This document shows positions 23,660 through 34,460 of a DNA stretch of 64,000 nucleotides, piece after piece (within the stretch, counting starts at the first letter, position 1; each line of letters starts with the position of its first letter). Origin of the DNA: Paratinospora sagittata (Eukaryota > Streptophyta > Magnoliopsida > Ranunculales > Menispermaceae). The translations under genes and the position numbers were made by a program. The notes under the pieces are model-generated. The model was given only the letters and a program-made list of their open reading frames with translations, did no database searches and had not been told where the DNA came from. The stretch is from positions 28,282,150 through 28,346,149 of the forward strand of contig CM069612.1 in the NCBI GenBank assembly GCA_035771175.1. Reading direction: 5' to 3'.

Positions 23660-24088
23660 TTTTAGGGCTTTATGAGATGTCTGTCAGTTTTCGGTGGAGA
23701 AAGGTAGGCTAGGTATTGGAAACATTTCACTTCGAAATGTTGTTTTGTACAGTAAATGGATCTGGAGGTTTATCAGGGATCCGCAATCGTTGTGGGATCG
23801 AGTGATTGCTAGCAGACACATGTGAGGCTCGAGTTCGACAGTCCGAGTAGAAGGGTGATTTCCACATACAGATGTCCATGGAAGTTTATTTCCTCATTGG
23901 TGCCGCAGTTTTCATCATATACGGCATTTAATGTTGGTAATGGTCAGACATTCAGGTTTTGGGAGGACAGGTGGTTGGATACTCCACACTGGCTACCATG
24001 TTTCCACACCTATACCGGTTTTCCACTCTTCACAATCAACCTATTGCCTCATTTGTTGATTGTTCATCACTTGCACCTTCACACAACG
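23660..24088 (+). mobile_element. LINE (L1-type) remnant, left part
   Basis: Translated in pieces, this reads as the C-terminal end of a plant LINE reverse transcriptase: GLGIGNISLRNVVL, KWIWRFIRDPQSLWDRVIASRH, PWKFISSLVPQF, GNGQTFRFWEDRW. Stops and frame changes break it. The matching downstream part lies at 29725-30300, beyond Copia-2. The stretch 22967-23659 is COL 3' flank with no gene. Confidence 0.75.
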
Positions 24089-24585
24089 TGTTGTGCGGAA
24101 TCGGGGTAAAGTATGAAAGAAAAACAAGACAACAGATTTAACGTGGTTCGGCAAATTGCCTACGTCCACGGGAGACAACAAACTTGTATTGAAAGAGAAT
24201 ACAAAGTACACCCTTAGGTGAAACTTACAGATTAGATCTCTTAAGTAGATCTCACAGAATAGAACTCTCTAACTCTCAGGAATGAATTTTGAATACTGAA
24301 GTTGAGCTCTATTTATAGGTGCAAGCAGGGGTAAATTTGTAATTATAAATATATTATTAATATAATATATTTATATTTTAATCAAGACATTCGGCGCGTG
24401 GCTCCACTTTCGGCGCGTGGCTGCACTTTCGGCGCCTTTTTTCTTTCGGCGCGGTTTCTTTCGGCATCCCCTTTTTTTGTTTTCTTTGTCTGCCATGTTT
24501 GTAGACAACCATGACTTTTGTCAGCTTCTCTTTTGTCAGCCGACAAAAGAGAATTGGTAGCCACATGGGAGGGGGAAACCCAATA
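24089..24585 (-). repeat. Copia-2 3' LTR
   Basis: A 497-bp LTR paired with 29216-29719. On the minus strand it starts TATTGGG and ends ACA, so its 5' terminus is TA instead of the usual TG. The U3 half contains repeats of cggcgcg and a perfect 12-bp stem with a 4-nt loop at 24526-24553. U3 shows no similarity to that of Copia-1. Confidence 0.93.
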
Positions 24586-24647
24586 AATCTCCACCTCCAC
24601 CTCATGTGGAACAGGACTCCAAACTGTTGCTGCCTCCATTAGTGCCC

Positions 24648-27600
24648 TTAGGCACTCCGAGCTCGTGAGATGTTGATCAAGTCCAAACAATGTTGGAACT
24701 TGATCCCTGTAACCACCTTTGTAAGCATATCTGCGGGGTTATCTGCAGTCTTAATCTTTTGCAGAAGAATACTCCCTTCTTCTACAATTTCTCGAACAAA
24801 ATGAAAACGAACATCAATATGCTTTGTTCGACTGTGATGAACTTGGTTCTTTGCCAAACAAATGGCACTCTGGCTGTCGCAGAAAACTTCAACATTCTTC
24901 TGCACAATTCTCAAGTCCTTAGTCAATCCATGAAGCCAGATTGCTTCCTTGAAAGCTTCTGTTACTGCCATGTACTCTGCCTCTGTAGTAGACAAAGCAA
25001 CTGTTGACTGTAGTGTTGATCTCCAACTCACTGGTCCTCCTGCCATAGTGAAAACATAACCAGTAGTAGATCTGCGCTTGTCAAGATCTCCAGCATAGTC
25101 CGAATCCACATATCCGACTAGATACTTACAACTCTTTGAATCTCCTTCGAACTTTAAACCAATATCTACAGTACCATGAATATACCGTAGAATCCACTTC
25201 ACTGCTTGCCAGTGGCCTTTACCGGGGTTGTGCATATAACGACTTACCATACTTACAGCATGTGAAATGTCAGGTCTGGTACACACCATAGCATACATCA
25301 AGGCACCAACTGCATTTGCATATGGAATATTCTCCATTTGCTTATTCTGATCTTCGGAATTTGGTGACATTGATGAACTGAGCTTGAAATGTGGTGCCAA
25401 TGGTGTGCTCACAGGTTTTGTGTCATTGCCGATGCCAAAAGTTTGAAGAACTTTCTTCAAGTACTGAGTCTGAGTCAAACAGATTGTGTTTTTGACTCTG
25501 TCTCGAGTTATCTCCATCCCGAGAATTTTTCTGGCCTCTCCAAGATCCTTCATTTCAAACTCTGAGCTCAATTGAGCCTTCAGCTTGTTGATCTCCACCT
25601 TGCTTTTAGATGCGATTAACATATCATCAACATATAAAAGCAAGTAGATAAACGTACCATCTTGAAGTTTGCGATAGTAGACACAATGATCAAACTGACT
25701 CCGGGTATATTTCTGCCCTTGGATGAAGGTGTCAAATCGCTTGTACCACTGTCTCGGTGACTGCTTCAGGCCATACAGTGACTTGCTCAACTTGCAAGCC
25801 CAATTCTCCCTTCCTGGTACTTTGAATCCATCTGGTTGAGACATATATATCTCCTCGTCCAAATTACCATGCAGAAAAGCAGTTTTGACATCGAGTTGGG
25901 CTAACTCGAGATCAAACTGTGCAACCAAAGCCAATAATATTCGAATTGACGAATGCTTAACAACAGGTGAGAATACCTCATTGTAGTCAATTCCTTCCCT
26001 CTGAGCGTAGCCTTTTGCTACCAGTCTGGCTTTGTATCGGATATCATCTGTGCTGGGAGAGCCTTCCTTCTTAGCGAAAATCCATTTGCAGCCAATTGAT
26101 TTCTTTCCTTTTGGAAGTGGAACCAACTTCCAAGTCTGATTCTGATGGAGTGATGTCATCTCCTCATTCATTGCCATTTTCCACTTATCACTTTCCATAC
26201 TCTGAATAGCATCTTTGTAATTGTATGGAATATCGTCTCCGGTGACTGGAAATGCATATGCAACCATGTCAGTGTACCGAGCAGGTTTGCGGATTTCTCT
26301 TCTTGGTCGACTGGTGGCAATTGAATCTGGTTCTTGACTAATGTCTGGTCCTGGAGCCTCCACCTCAACTGAGATTTCCTCCTCTTCTTCAGGATGGTTG
26401 GATATCTCTGCTGACTTGCTAGGAGTGACTGGAATATCTAACTCCACCTGCTGAGGCAAATCTGGATCGCGAATATCTTTATTAGAAACTGTATGCTTTA
26501 ACATCACAGATTCATCAAAAGTTACATCTCGACTTTTGACAATTGTCTTTGTATCAGGGTTCCATAGTCGGAAAGCCTTAACTCCTTCACTAAAGCCCAT
26601 GAAAATCGCTTTCTTGGACCTAGGATCCAGTTTGGATTCCTTCACATGGAAATATGCAGTGCATCCAAAAATGCGCAGAGAATCATAATCTGAAACGAGG
26701 TGTCCCGACCATACCTCCTTGGGAGTTTTGCCATCTAGTGCTGTTGCAGGAAGTCGATTGATGATATGAGAGGCATATGACAAAGCTTCAGCCCAAAATG
26801 CCTTGCTAAGTCCAGAATGAGATAACATGCAGCGAACTTTATCTACCAAAGTACGATTCATGCGTTCAGCAACACCGTTTTGTTGTGGCGTGCCTGGGAC
26901 TGTGAAATGTCTGACAATCCCTTCATTCTCACAAAATTTCTGAAATGGGTCTGACTTGTATTCTCCTCCATTATCAGATCTGAGCCTCTTAATCTTCCTT
27001 CCCGTTTGGGTTTCTACCATTTTCTTCCATATAAGAAAGGTATCGAGCACTTCATCTTTGTGCTTCATGGTATAAACCCAAACATAACGAGAGAAATCAT
27101 CAATAAAAGTAACAAACCAACGTTTACCTCCCAATGAAGCATTTTGAGAGGGTCCCCAAACGTCGGTATGAACATAATCCAATGTTCCTTTTGTGCGGTG
27201 GATGGCAGTTCCAAACTTAACTCTCGTCTGCTTGCCTAAGATACAGTGCTCGCAGAAGTCAAGTTTCCCAGTTTTTGCACCTTTCAAAGAACCTTGCTTA
27301 ATCAAGGTTTGAAGAGCTTTCTCTCCAACATGTCCGAGCCGCATGTGCCAAAGTCGGGAAGTGTCTGGTGAAACATCACTAGAACTGGTGCAAGCTGAGA
27401 CACTTCCGATTACTGTGTGTCCATCAAGGAAATAAAGATTTTCTTTCTGAGTACCCTTCATGGCCAAGAGTGCTCCACGTACAACCTTCAGGACTCCACC
27501 TTCAATGGTTACCTTGTAACCGCTGGAATCAAGGACTCCTAGGGAGATCAGATTTTTCTTCAGATCTGGAACATATCGGACGTCCGTGAGCCGTCTTGTT

Positions 27601-28651
27601 GTACCGTCATGCATCTTAAGGCGTATAGTTCCGATACCTTTTGTGCGGCAGGTATTGTTGTTGCCCATGACCACGACTCCTCCATCGAACTCATCCAATT
27701 TTGAGAACCAATGGCGATTCGGACACATATGATAGGAACATCCGGAATCTAAAATCCATCTATCAGACTGAATGTCTATAGATGAAACTGAGAATGCAGA
27801 ATCTTCTTCAGCCTTCTGTGCCACATTTGCATCTGTCTTGCCCTTATTTGGACAATCTTTCTTCCAGTGCCCCTTTTGGTGACAATAGGCACATTCATCC
27901 TTCCCAAGATGTTGACGTGAAGAAGGTCCTTTTGACTTTGAGCGAGATCGGCATCGCCCACTGGATCTATTAGATCTGTGGTTAGCCCTGCCTCTGGATA
28001 CCGTCAAGGCTGCTGGTGATGCTTCCTTGTGATCGCGTTGGTCCTTCCTTCGACACTCGTTGTTCACCAAAGCATTTGAAACATCACTGAATTTAACCTC
28101 ATCTTTGTCATATAACAAAGTTGTTGTTAAATGTTCATAACTTTCAGGCAAAGAGTTTAACAACAATAGTGCCTTATCCTCATCAATAATTTCAACATCA
28201 AGATTTAGTAGATCAGCAAGAATCTTGTTGAAATTATCAAGATGCTCAATCATGGGAGTATGGGAGTACCTTGTTTGTACTGAAAACGAAAGAGCTTCTT
28301 CTTCAGGTAGAGGCGATTCTCTACGCTTTTCGTCATGTACTTGTCCTCCAGTTTCTTCCAGAGACTTGTTGCCATAGTCTCTTTCATGACAAAGTACTTC
28401 TGATCTTTGGCCAAACAGAGTCTGATTGTTCCACAAGCTTGACGATTGACGAAATACCAATCATCATCGGACATATCCTTGGGCTTGGTTTCCAAGGCAA
28501 TATGTGATCCTTCCCTGAATAGTAGATCTTGAACTTCGCATTGCCACATGCCAAAGTTGTTGGTGCCGTTGAATTTCTCAACCTCGAACTTTGCGTTGGT
28601 CATCGAACTTCTTTGCCAAGGCCTGCTTGTGGTTGGGAGTTCTTCCGCCAT
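24648..28651 (-). pseudogene. Copia-2 gag-pol, one 8-bp frameshift in gag
   Basis: ATG at 28651 (MAEELPTT). The order is gag, CCHC knuckle (CAYCHQKGHWKKDC), protease (ILDSGCSYHM), GAG-pre-integrase (LWHMRLGH), integrase (ending PQQNGVAERMNRT), reverse transcriptase (YVDDM) and RNase H, to TAA 24648-24650. At about 28250-28265 the octamer tgggagta is present twice where Copia-1 has it once; this shifts the frame and separates the first about 130 gag residues from an otherwise open 3.6 kb frame. All catalytic motifs are intact, and all three codons mutated to stops in Copia-1 are normal here. Without the duplication the protein would have 1331 residues. A sequencing or assembly slip at this octamer cannot be excluded. 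Confidence 0.92.
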
Positions 28652-28839
28652 TAAGACCGAAAATATGTATGACGCCGAAAAGTGCTGAAAAATGATAAAC
28701 AACTTCGAACTAAGCTATATCAATAACTTAGGAGTTGAATCTGCAGAAACGGATTGCACGGCTGCGTCCGGAACGGTCGAAAATGGTGGAAACGTGTCTG
28801 ACTTTGCTGAAATCAGACGAAAAATAAGCCGAAACAGTG

Positions 28840-29130
28840 GCGGGCCGAAACAGTGGCTGGGCCGTGAATAGTGACGGGCTGAACTGTGCTGGGCCGTGAA
28901 CAGTGACGAGCCTGAACAGTTGCTGGGCCTTGAATAGTGACGGGCTGTGAACAGGGGATGGGCCGTGAACAGTGACGGTCTGAACAGTTGCTGGGCTTTG
29001 AACAGTGACGGCCCGTGAACAGAGCTGGGCCTGTGAACAGTGACGGACAGATAAACAGTGACGGACCGGTGGACAGTGACGGACCAGGAACAGTGACGGA
29101 CCGGTGAACAGTGTCGTACCGATAAACAGT
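28840..29130 (-). repeat. Copia-2 leader, short imperfect repeats
   Basis: Many copies of a short unit resembling gggccgtgaacagtgacgg on the plus strand, with changing spacers, lie between the primer site and gag. They are related to, but not collinear with, the Copia-1 leader. An uninterrupted sense frame of about 200 codons (28715-29338) crosses it, made mostly of repeat-encoded His/Ser/Arg/Pro. I do not call it a gene. Confidence 0.8.
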
Positions 29131-29199
29131 GTTTGCTGAGGGCCGGTATGAAAGAAAAATTTCGACAGAGAGTCTGTTTTTCTTCCAAAACCTCACCTT

Positions 29200-29212
29200 G
29201 TCTCTGATACCA
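29200..29212 (-). other. Copia-2 primer binding site
   Basis: On the minus strand it reads TGGTATCAGAGAC, matching the 3' end of initiator methionine tRNA, three bases inside the 5' LTR. Confidence 0.88.
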
Positions 29213-29215
29213 ATT

Positions 29216-29719
29216 TGTTGTGCGGAATCGGGGTAAAGTATGAAAGAAAAATAAGACAACAGATTTAACGTGGTTCGGCAAATTGCCTACGTCCACGGGA
29301 GACAGCAAACTTGTATTGAAAGAGAATACAAAGTACACCCTTAGGTGAAACTTACAGATTAGATCTCTTAAGTAGATCTCACAGAATAGAACTCTCTAAC
29401 TCTCAGGAATGAATTTTGAATACTGAAGTTGAGCTCTATTTATAGGTGCAAGCAGGGGTAAATTTGTAATTATAAATATATTATTAATATAATATATTTA
29501 TATTTTAATCAAGACATTCGGCGCGTGGCTCCACTTTCGGCGCGCGGCACGTGGCTGCACTTTCGGCGCCTTTTTTCTTTCGGCGCGGTTTCTTTCGGCA
29601 TCCCCTTTTTTTGTTTTCTTTGTCTGCCATGTTTGTAGACAACCATGACTTTTGTCAGCTTCTCTTTTGTCAGCCGACAAAAGAGAATTGGTAGCCACAT
29701 GGGAGGGGGAAACCCAATA
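29216..29719 (-). repeat. Copia-2 5' LTR
   Basis: A 504-bp LTR. Compared with the 3' LTR it carries 7 extra bases in the cggcgcg-rich U3 part. TATAAATA is at 29437-29444 on the minus strand, and the U3 hairpin is at 29660-29687. It is followed by the TSD copy CAACG. Confidence 0.93.
29437..29444 (-). promoter_or_regulatory. TATA box in Copia-2 5' LTR
   Basis: TATAAATA on the minus strand, in the context CTATAAATAGAGCTC, at the U3/R border corresponding to that in Copia-1. Confidence 0.6.
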
Positions 29720-29724
29720 CAACG

Positions 29725-30300
29725 TACCTTGGAACCTTCACTTCCCTAGAGCTTGAGAGATTGTAGAGATAGGACCTCTTCTAAACATACTTCAAAATGT
29801 CTCAGTTTCTTCATAACCTGATAGGATTACTTGCCCCCCGACCCATCTAAGTCTTATTCTTGTAAGTCTTACTTTTCATGTCTCATAGATTCACCCCATT
29901 TCCCACCATTTTCCAGTTCTAATCACATCTGGCAGGCACATGTCCCATCCAAGGTAAGAATATTTGGGCGGACTTTGGCCCATAGGTGTATTAAAACTGC
30001 AGACATGATGCAACACAGACTTCCCACTATGTGTTTATCACCTCATTGTTGTGTGTTTTGTAAACAGGATGGAGAGAACATAGATAATGGTTACCTTTTC
30101 TGGTAACAGGTTCCTTGCGGCTTTGTCTCTATGTCATATTCCTTTCCTTTCGGTTGAGGAAAAAGGATTAGGTATGATCACTTTTTATGCGACCTTGTGG
30201 TTCATTTGGCTAGAGCGTAATAACAGGATTTTCACAACTTGGTTAAGTCTTAGTTACAATTATGGAAATAAATTAAGTTAAAGGCTAGCACATGGGTCTT
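29725..30300 (+). mobile_element. LINE (L1-type) remnant, right part with zf-RVT
   Basis: Continues the LINE remnant interrupted by Copia-2. The zf-RVT region reads IWQAHVPSKVRIFGR, then KTADMMQHRLPT, a Cys pair (CCVFC) and later WLERNNRIF, the usual end of such elements. Frames change several times. The target sequence rejoined without Copia-2 reads across the site (SHNVPWN). The NLR-1 duplicated block starts about 40 bp after its end. Confidence 0.75.
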
Positions 30301-30340
30301 TGCTTCTCCTATGGCTAAGGGTCTATCAATCACGGATTGA

Positions 30341-33300
30341 TAACAATAATTTCATGAGATGAAATGTCTTTCATTCATTCATTCATTTTGCTTATCTCTC
30401 TCCCCCCCTTCTTTTTCTTTTTTACATGAATTTCCTAATGTTCAATGCAATCAATAATATATATTTTTTTAACTTTGGTGATTAAATATAGGAACTTTGA
30501 GGAAAGAACAACTTATATGATTAACTCTCCAAGAAATAGCTAAACCAATAATTTCAACAAAGTATTTTATTCTTTGTTATATTATTCTACCTTGTATCTT
30601 CCCTCCACCAACCGAGAAATTTTTAAAATAAGAATACCCAATCAGTAGCAAGGTAGTTGTCAAGTTTAGCTGGCTGTTCTTGAAAAAAAAGAAGAAAAAA
30701 ACGAAACAGAAGTTTTTTTTTTTGTCGACAAAGAAAAGAAAGAGAAGTTAAGCCGGCTGAAGCAAACTCTCTCTGTCTAGGCCTCATCAAAGCGTGTTTG
30801 TTCATTCTGGAATCAGTAGCAAACGAGAGAATTGCTTGGAATTCTTCTTCCAATTACTTGTTCTCTCTTATCTCTTATCGATCTTCTTTTGCCCAAATCT
30901 GCAATGGATTCGCTTGTATCGATTCTGGGTTCTTTCTTATTCGAAGCGGGTCGTCTTCTCTGTGGCTCTGCCTACAGTAGACTTAGTTTCATAATCAAAA
31001 TCCAATCCAACATCAAAGCTTTAGAAAGAGAACTGGGAAATCTATCAGATTTAATGAACAGCGTAGGTGAAGAGGTCGAATTGGCAGAAGTTAATGGGAT
31101 GCTATTGACTACAGAAGTGAATGACTGGCTAACAGAAGTGGAAGAGATCGCGCTCAAAGTGAACTCTTTACTTGCTGAAATTAAGGGCAAAGAAGAAAAG
31201 CTTCGAGGGTGTTGTTTAAATTGCTCTCTGCGTTACAGATTGGGCAGAGAAGTTGTGAAGGAGCTGAATGAGGTGAAACGAGTTCTGGCTTCTGGAAATT
31301 CTCCACGAATCACTTCTAATTTTCAAGTAAAACCAGTGGAACAAATTCCAGGTCCTTCGATTGGGGCTCAAAAAAGGGCTTCAGAGATTATAAATGTGCT
31401 GCAGAGCTTATTGAACAATGATGGGGTTTCAAGTGTTGGGGTTTGGGGTATGGGTGGAGTAGGTAAGACTACACTTATTAAGAACTTGAACAACGAGCTT
31501 GCTAAGTTGAATTCGACACAGCCCTTCAATGTTGTGATTTGGGTCACAATATCTAAGGATTGGGATTTGAGAAAAGTGCAAAATCAGATTGCAGAGAGGT
31601 TGAATTTGGTCAGAAGCAATGGGGAGAACATAGAGAGAATGGCAATTCGCTTGTTTAGGAGATTGAAACATGAGAAGAAGTTTCTGTTGATTCTTGATGA
31701 TGTCTGGGAGAGAATTGATTTGGACAAACTGGGTGTTCCAACAGCTGATGTTCATCAAGGTTGCAAGATCATATTAACAACTAGGTCTAAAGAAGTATGT
31801 GGAGAGATGAAAACAGATGTGGATGTTAAAGTGGATGTTCTAAGTGATGAAGAAGCCTGGGCATTGTTTGTAGAAAATGCTGGTAATGTCATTGATTTGC
31901 AGCAGATAAGACCGATTGCAAAGCGTGTTGCAATGGAATGTGGCGGATTGCCATTGGCAATTATCACTGTTGGGAGAGCTATGAGGGGAAAGACTAAGGT
32001 TGAGTTGTGGAAGAACGCTTTGTGGGAGCTGCGGAGATCGGCACCTTACATTAAGGGAATTGAGAAGGAGCTGTTTTTGCCATTGAAATGGAGTTATGAC
32101 TCATTGCAAGGTGAGAACATTAAACCTTGTTTTCTATATTGTTCTTTGTTTCCTGAGGACTACTCCATGAAGATTGAAGAACTTATACATTGTTGGGTAG
32201 CTGAGGAATTAATAGATGGACAAAAGAATCATGAGGAATCATTCGATAGTGGGGTTGCTTTGATAGAAAAACTGAAGGATTCTTGTTTGTTGGAATGTGG
32301 TGAAAATGAAGGAACTGTCAAACTTCATGACGTTGTTCGTGATGTTGCAATATGGATATCGTCATCCTTAGAACAAGGAACTAAACATTTGGTTCAATCG
32401 GGTATGAGCTTGAGTATGATACCTGAATCAGTCGTGGAGACATGGATGTCATATAAAAGAGTTTCTTTCATGAACAATAATATAATAAGTTTACCTGACT
32501 GTGTAATGCAATGCTCTATGGCATCAACATTATTCCTACAAGGTAATACCACTCTTACGAGGGTGCCCGAAGGATTCCTTCAAGGATTTCCAGCACTTAG
32601 GGTCCTGAATCTAAGTGGCACCCATGTAAGATGTTTACCGCCTTCTCTTGTGAAATTGAGTGAACTTAGAGCACTTTTCTTGAGGGATTGCTACTCTTTG
32701 AAAGAACTCCCTCCACTGGGAGGTCTTAGTCGACTTCAAGTACTTGATCTTCGTGGTTCTCACTTTCAAGAATTGCCAAAAGGGATTGAAGAACTAAGGA
32801 ATCTTAAACATTTGAACTTGTCTCACATGCCCCGTTTAGAGACAGTTCAAGCTGGGGTTATATCGGGGTTGTCTTTATTGGAGGTGCTAGACATGAAATT
32901 CAGCAGTTACAAGTGGGATGTGAAAGGGGAAGCAGCTGAAGGAAGTGCAGCATTCAAAGAGCTTGGATCTCTCAAGAACTTAATTGGGATTTACATGAGA
33001 CTAGAGAACATGTCAGGTATTTCCTCCGAAGACTTGATTTGGATGAAAAGTTTGAAAAGATTCCATATATTTGTTGGTCCAAGCAGTTACAATAACTTTG
33101 TACCAACAATTCACGATGAACGCACTCTGGCACTGAGAGGTATTGATCTTTTGAGAGAAAAGAACGAAGCATTGTTGAGCTACGCTACCGCTCTGGTTCT
33201 TGAGAGTTGTATTCATGCAAGAATGATGTTTGAAAGTTCATTGCCAAATAATGGCATCACCTTTGCCGGCTTGAAATCACTTACCATTGCAGGCTGTGAC

Positions 33301-34460
33301 ATGGGAGGCTCCTCAATGGGAGCAAATGATGCTTCACATGTATTACTTCCTAATTTGGAAGAGCTTAGCCTATACCACCTCAAATACATTCAGAACCTTG
33401 GAGAATTAAGGCTCCAACTTGGACTGCGGCTCTCTAGTCTAAGATTCATAAGAGTACTTGAGTGCAACATGATGAGTACTCTTATGCCGAAAGGTGTCTT
33501 GCTTGAGGAGCTAGAAAATCTGGAAGAGATCAAGGTAAGCTCTTGCAAATTGCTGTGGGCCATCACATGGAGCACAAGTAAAGCTTCACTTCCAAAGTTG
33601 CGGATTATGGAATTTAAAAACCTTCCCAGACTCACTGATGTTTCTAAGGAGGTAATTCAATTACCACTTCTAGAACACATCGAAGTGCAAAACTGCCCGC
33701 GGTTAATGTCGCTGCTTATCTCTGCTGAAAATTTGAATAAGATAAAAGTGGTGAGGGGAGAACTACAATGGTGGAACCAACTGCAGTGGACCAATAAGAT
33801 CATTCTTCAGCAATATTTCCAGCCACTAAACCATCTGGAACAAGTAGAAAGGGAGATGCCCTTATAACTTATTTTGGTGGTCCAATTTGGCTACGGTGCA
33901 GAGCTGGTAAATCTCTCATCCCGTGTTTTATTTTTATTTTATTTTATTTTTTTTTCTCTTGTATGAATTTCTTGTCTTATTGATTGTAAATTCCCTTGCA
34001 AGTAGTTGTTCTAGGTGTGTTCTTGTGTATGCTACAGGCCGAGTCTTTTGTAATTGAGGGCTAAAATTAGTTCATTCTTATTGTTAAAAGCTCTTTCTTA
34101 CCATGTTCAATACTTGGAAAATTCATGCATATGTTAGTACTGAACGTTTATGTCTCATTTCTTTTTCTTTTTCTTTGCTCTTTTTTTTGTTGTTGGGTAT
34201 ATGTTTTTTGCACTAATTGAGACCATTAAGTGGTGATAAAAGAGGTAAATCCCCTTTGTCTATTGTTTATTTTGTAGGCTCTTGGTTCTTACAAATTCCG
34301 ACTAAGTTCTTACTTCAATCCACGTCACCTAGCTTCTCAATATTATAAGGGAGCTATTTCAAATTATAGTACCTATCACACAAATTACACAACTACTATT
34401 AAAATCTTTGTGGTGATTTAATTGTTGTCTTAAATGAAGTGTTTGGTAAACTACTTGGAA
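30341..34460 (+). repeat. NLR duplicated unit, direct copy
   Basis: About 4.1 kb, similar to 49730-53960 in inverse orientation, covering the upstream region, NLR-1 and its 3' flank. The left limit is where aacaataatttcatgag begins in both copies, and the right limit is near aatgaagtgtttggtaaact. The flanks beyond are unrelated. The 3' flank, 33868-34460, holds no gene. Confidence 0.85.
30904..33867 (+). CDS. CC-NB-LRR disease resistance protein, RPS2/RPS5 type (NLR-1)
   Basis: An intracellular immune receptor, single exon, 987 residues. ATG at 30904 (MDSLVSILGS); the open frame upstream has no ATG. The N-terminal coiled coil belongs to the RPS5-like class (DWLTEVEEIALKV). NB-ARC motifs: P-loop GMGGVGKTT at about residue 181; kinase-2 LLILDDVW near 260; RNBS-B CKIILTTRS; GLPLA near 346; RNBS-D PCFLYCSLFPEDY; and the MHD position as VKLHDVV near 472, a Leu for the usual Met. 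Leucine-rich repeats run from about 545 to the end (LRVLNLSGTHVRCLPPSL and further irregular repeats). A short conserved tail REMPL ends the protein. The frame is fully open. NLR-2 (50407-53385) is its inverted paralogue. The effector or guardee is unknown. Confidence 0.93.
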   Translation: MDSLVSILGSFLFEAGRLLCGSAYSRLSFIIKIQSNIKALERELGNLSDLMNSVGEEVELAEVNGMLLTTEVNDWLTEVEEIALKVNSLLAEIKGKEEKLRGCCLNCSLRYRLGREVVKELNEVKRVLASGNSPRITSNFQVKPVEQIPGPSIGAQKRASEIINVLQSLLNNDGVSSVGVWGMGGVGKTTLIKNLNNELAKLNSTQPFNVVIWVTISKDWDLRKVQNQIAERLNLVRSNGENIERMAIRLFRRLKHEKKFLLILDDVWERIDLDKLGVPTADVHQGCKIILTTRSKEVCGEMKTDVDVKVDVLSDEEAWALFVENAGNVIDLQQIRPIAKRVAMECGGLPLAIITVGRAMRGKTKVELWKNALWELRRSAPYIKGIEKELFLPLKWSYDSLQGENIKPCFLYCSLFPEDYSMKIEELIHCWVAEELIDGQKNHEESFDSGVALIEKLKDSCLLECGENEGTVKLHDVVRDVAIWISSSLEQGTKHLVQSGMSLSMIPESVVETWMSYKRVSFMNNNIISLPDCVMQCSMASTLFLQGNTTLTRVPEGFLQGFPALRVLNLSGTHVRCLPPSLVKLSELRALFLRDCYSLKELPPLGGLSRLQVLDLRGSHFQELPKGIEELRNLKHLNLSHMPRLETVQAGVISGLSLLEVLDMKFSSYKWDVKGEAAEGSAAFKELGSLKNLIGIYMRLENMSGISSEDLIWMKSLKRFHIFVGPSSYNNFVPTIHDERTLALRGIDLLREKNEALLSYATALVLESCIHARMMFESSLPNNGITFAGLKSLTIAGCDMGGSSMGANDASHVLLPNLEELSLYHLKYIQNLGELRLQLGLRLSSLRFIRVLECNMMSTLMPKGVLLEELENLEEIKVSSCKLLWAITWSTSKASLPKLRIMEFKNLPRLTDVSKEVIQLPLLEHIEVQNCPRLMSLLISAENLNKIKVVRGELQWWNQLQWTNKIILQQYFQPLNHLEQVEREMPL

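Larger units (their letters stand above)
24089..29719 (-). mobile_element. Copia-2, nearly intact Ty1/copia retrotransposon
   Basis: A 5.6 kb element in minus orientation with a perfect target-site duplication CAACG (24084-24088 and 29720-29724). 5' LTR 29216-29719, primer binding site 29200-29212, repeat leader about 28840-29130, gag-pol 28651-24648, polypurine tract 24586-24605, 3' LTR 24089-24585. The LTRs differ by about two substitutions and one 7-bp indel by eye, so this is younger than Copia-1. The only coding break I see is an 8-bp duplication in gag. It is inserted in a LINE remnant. Confidence 0.95.

Noticed and set aside
30832..30903. Hydrophobic N-terminal extension of NLR-1 (and the same at 53386-53457 for NLR-2)
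   Set aside because: The frame is open, but it begins at TTG and has no ATG before MDSLVSIL; this is the 5' UTR.
31429..31967. Open frames antisense to NB-ARC (also 52238-52860)
   Set aside because: Shadows of the conserved NLR coding sequence; same in both copies because the coding strand is conserved.
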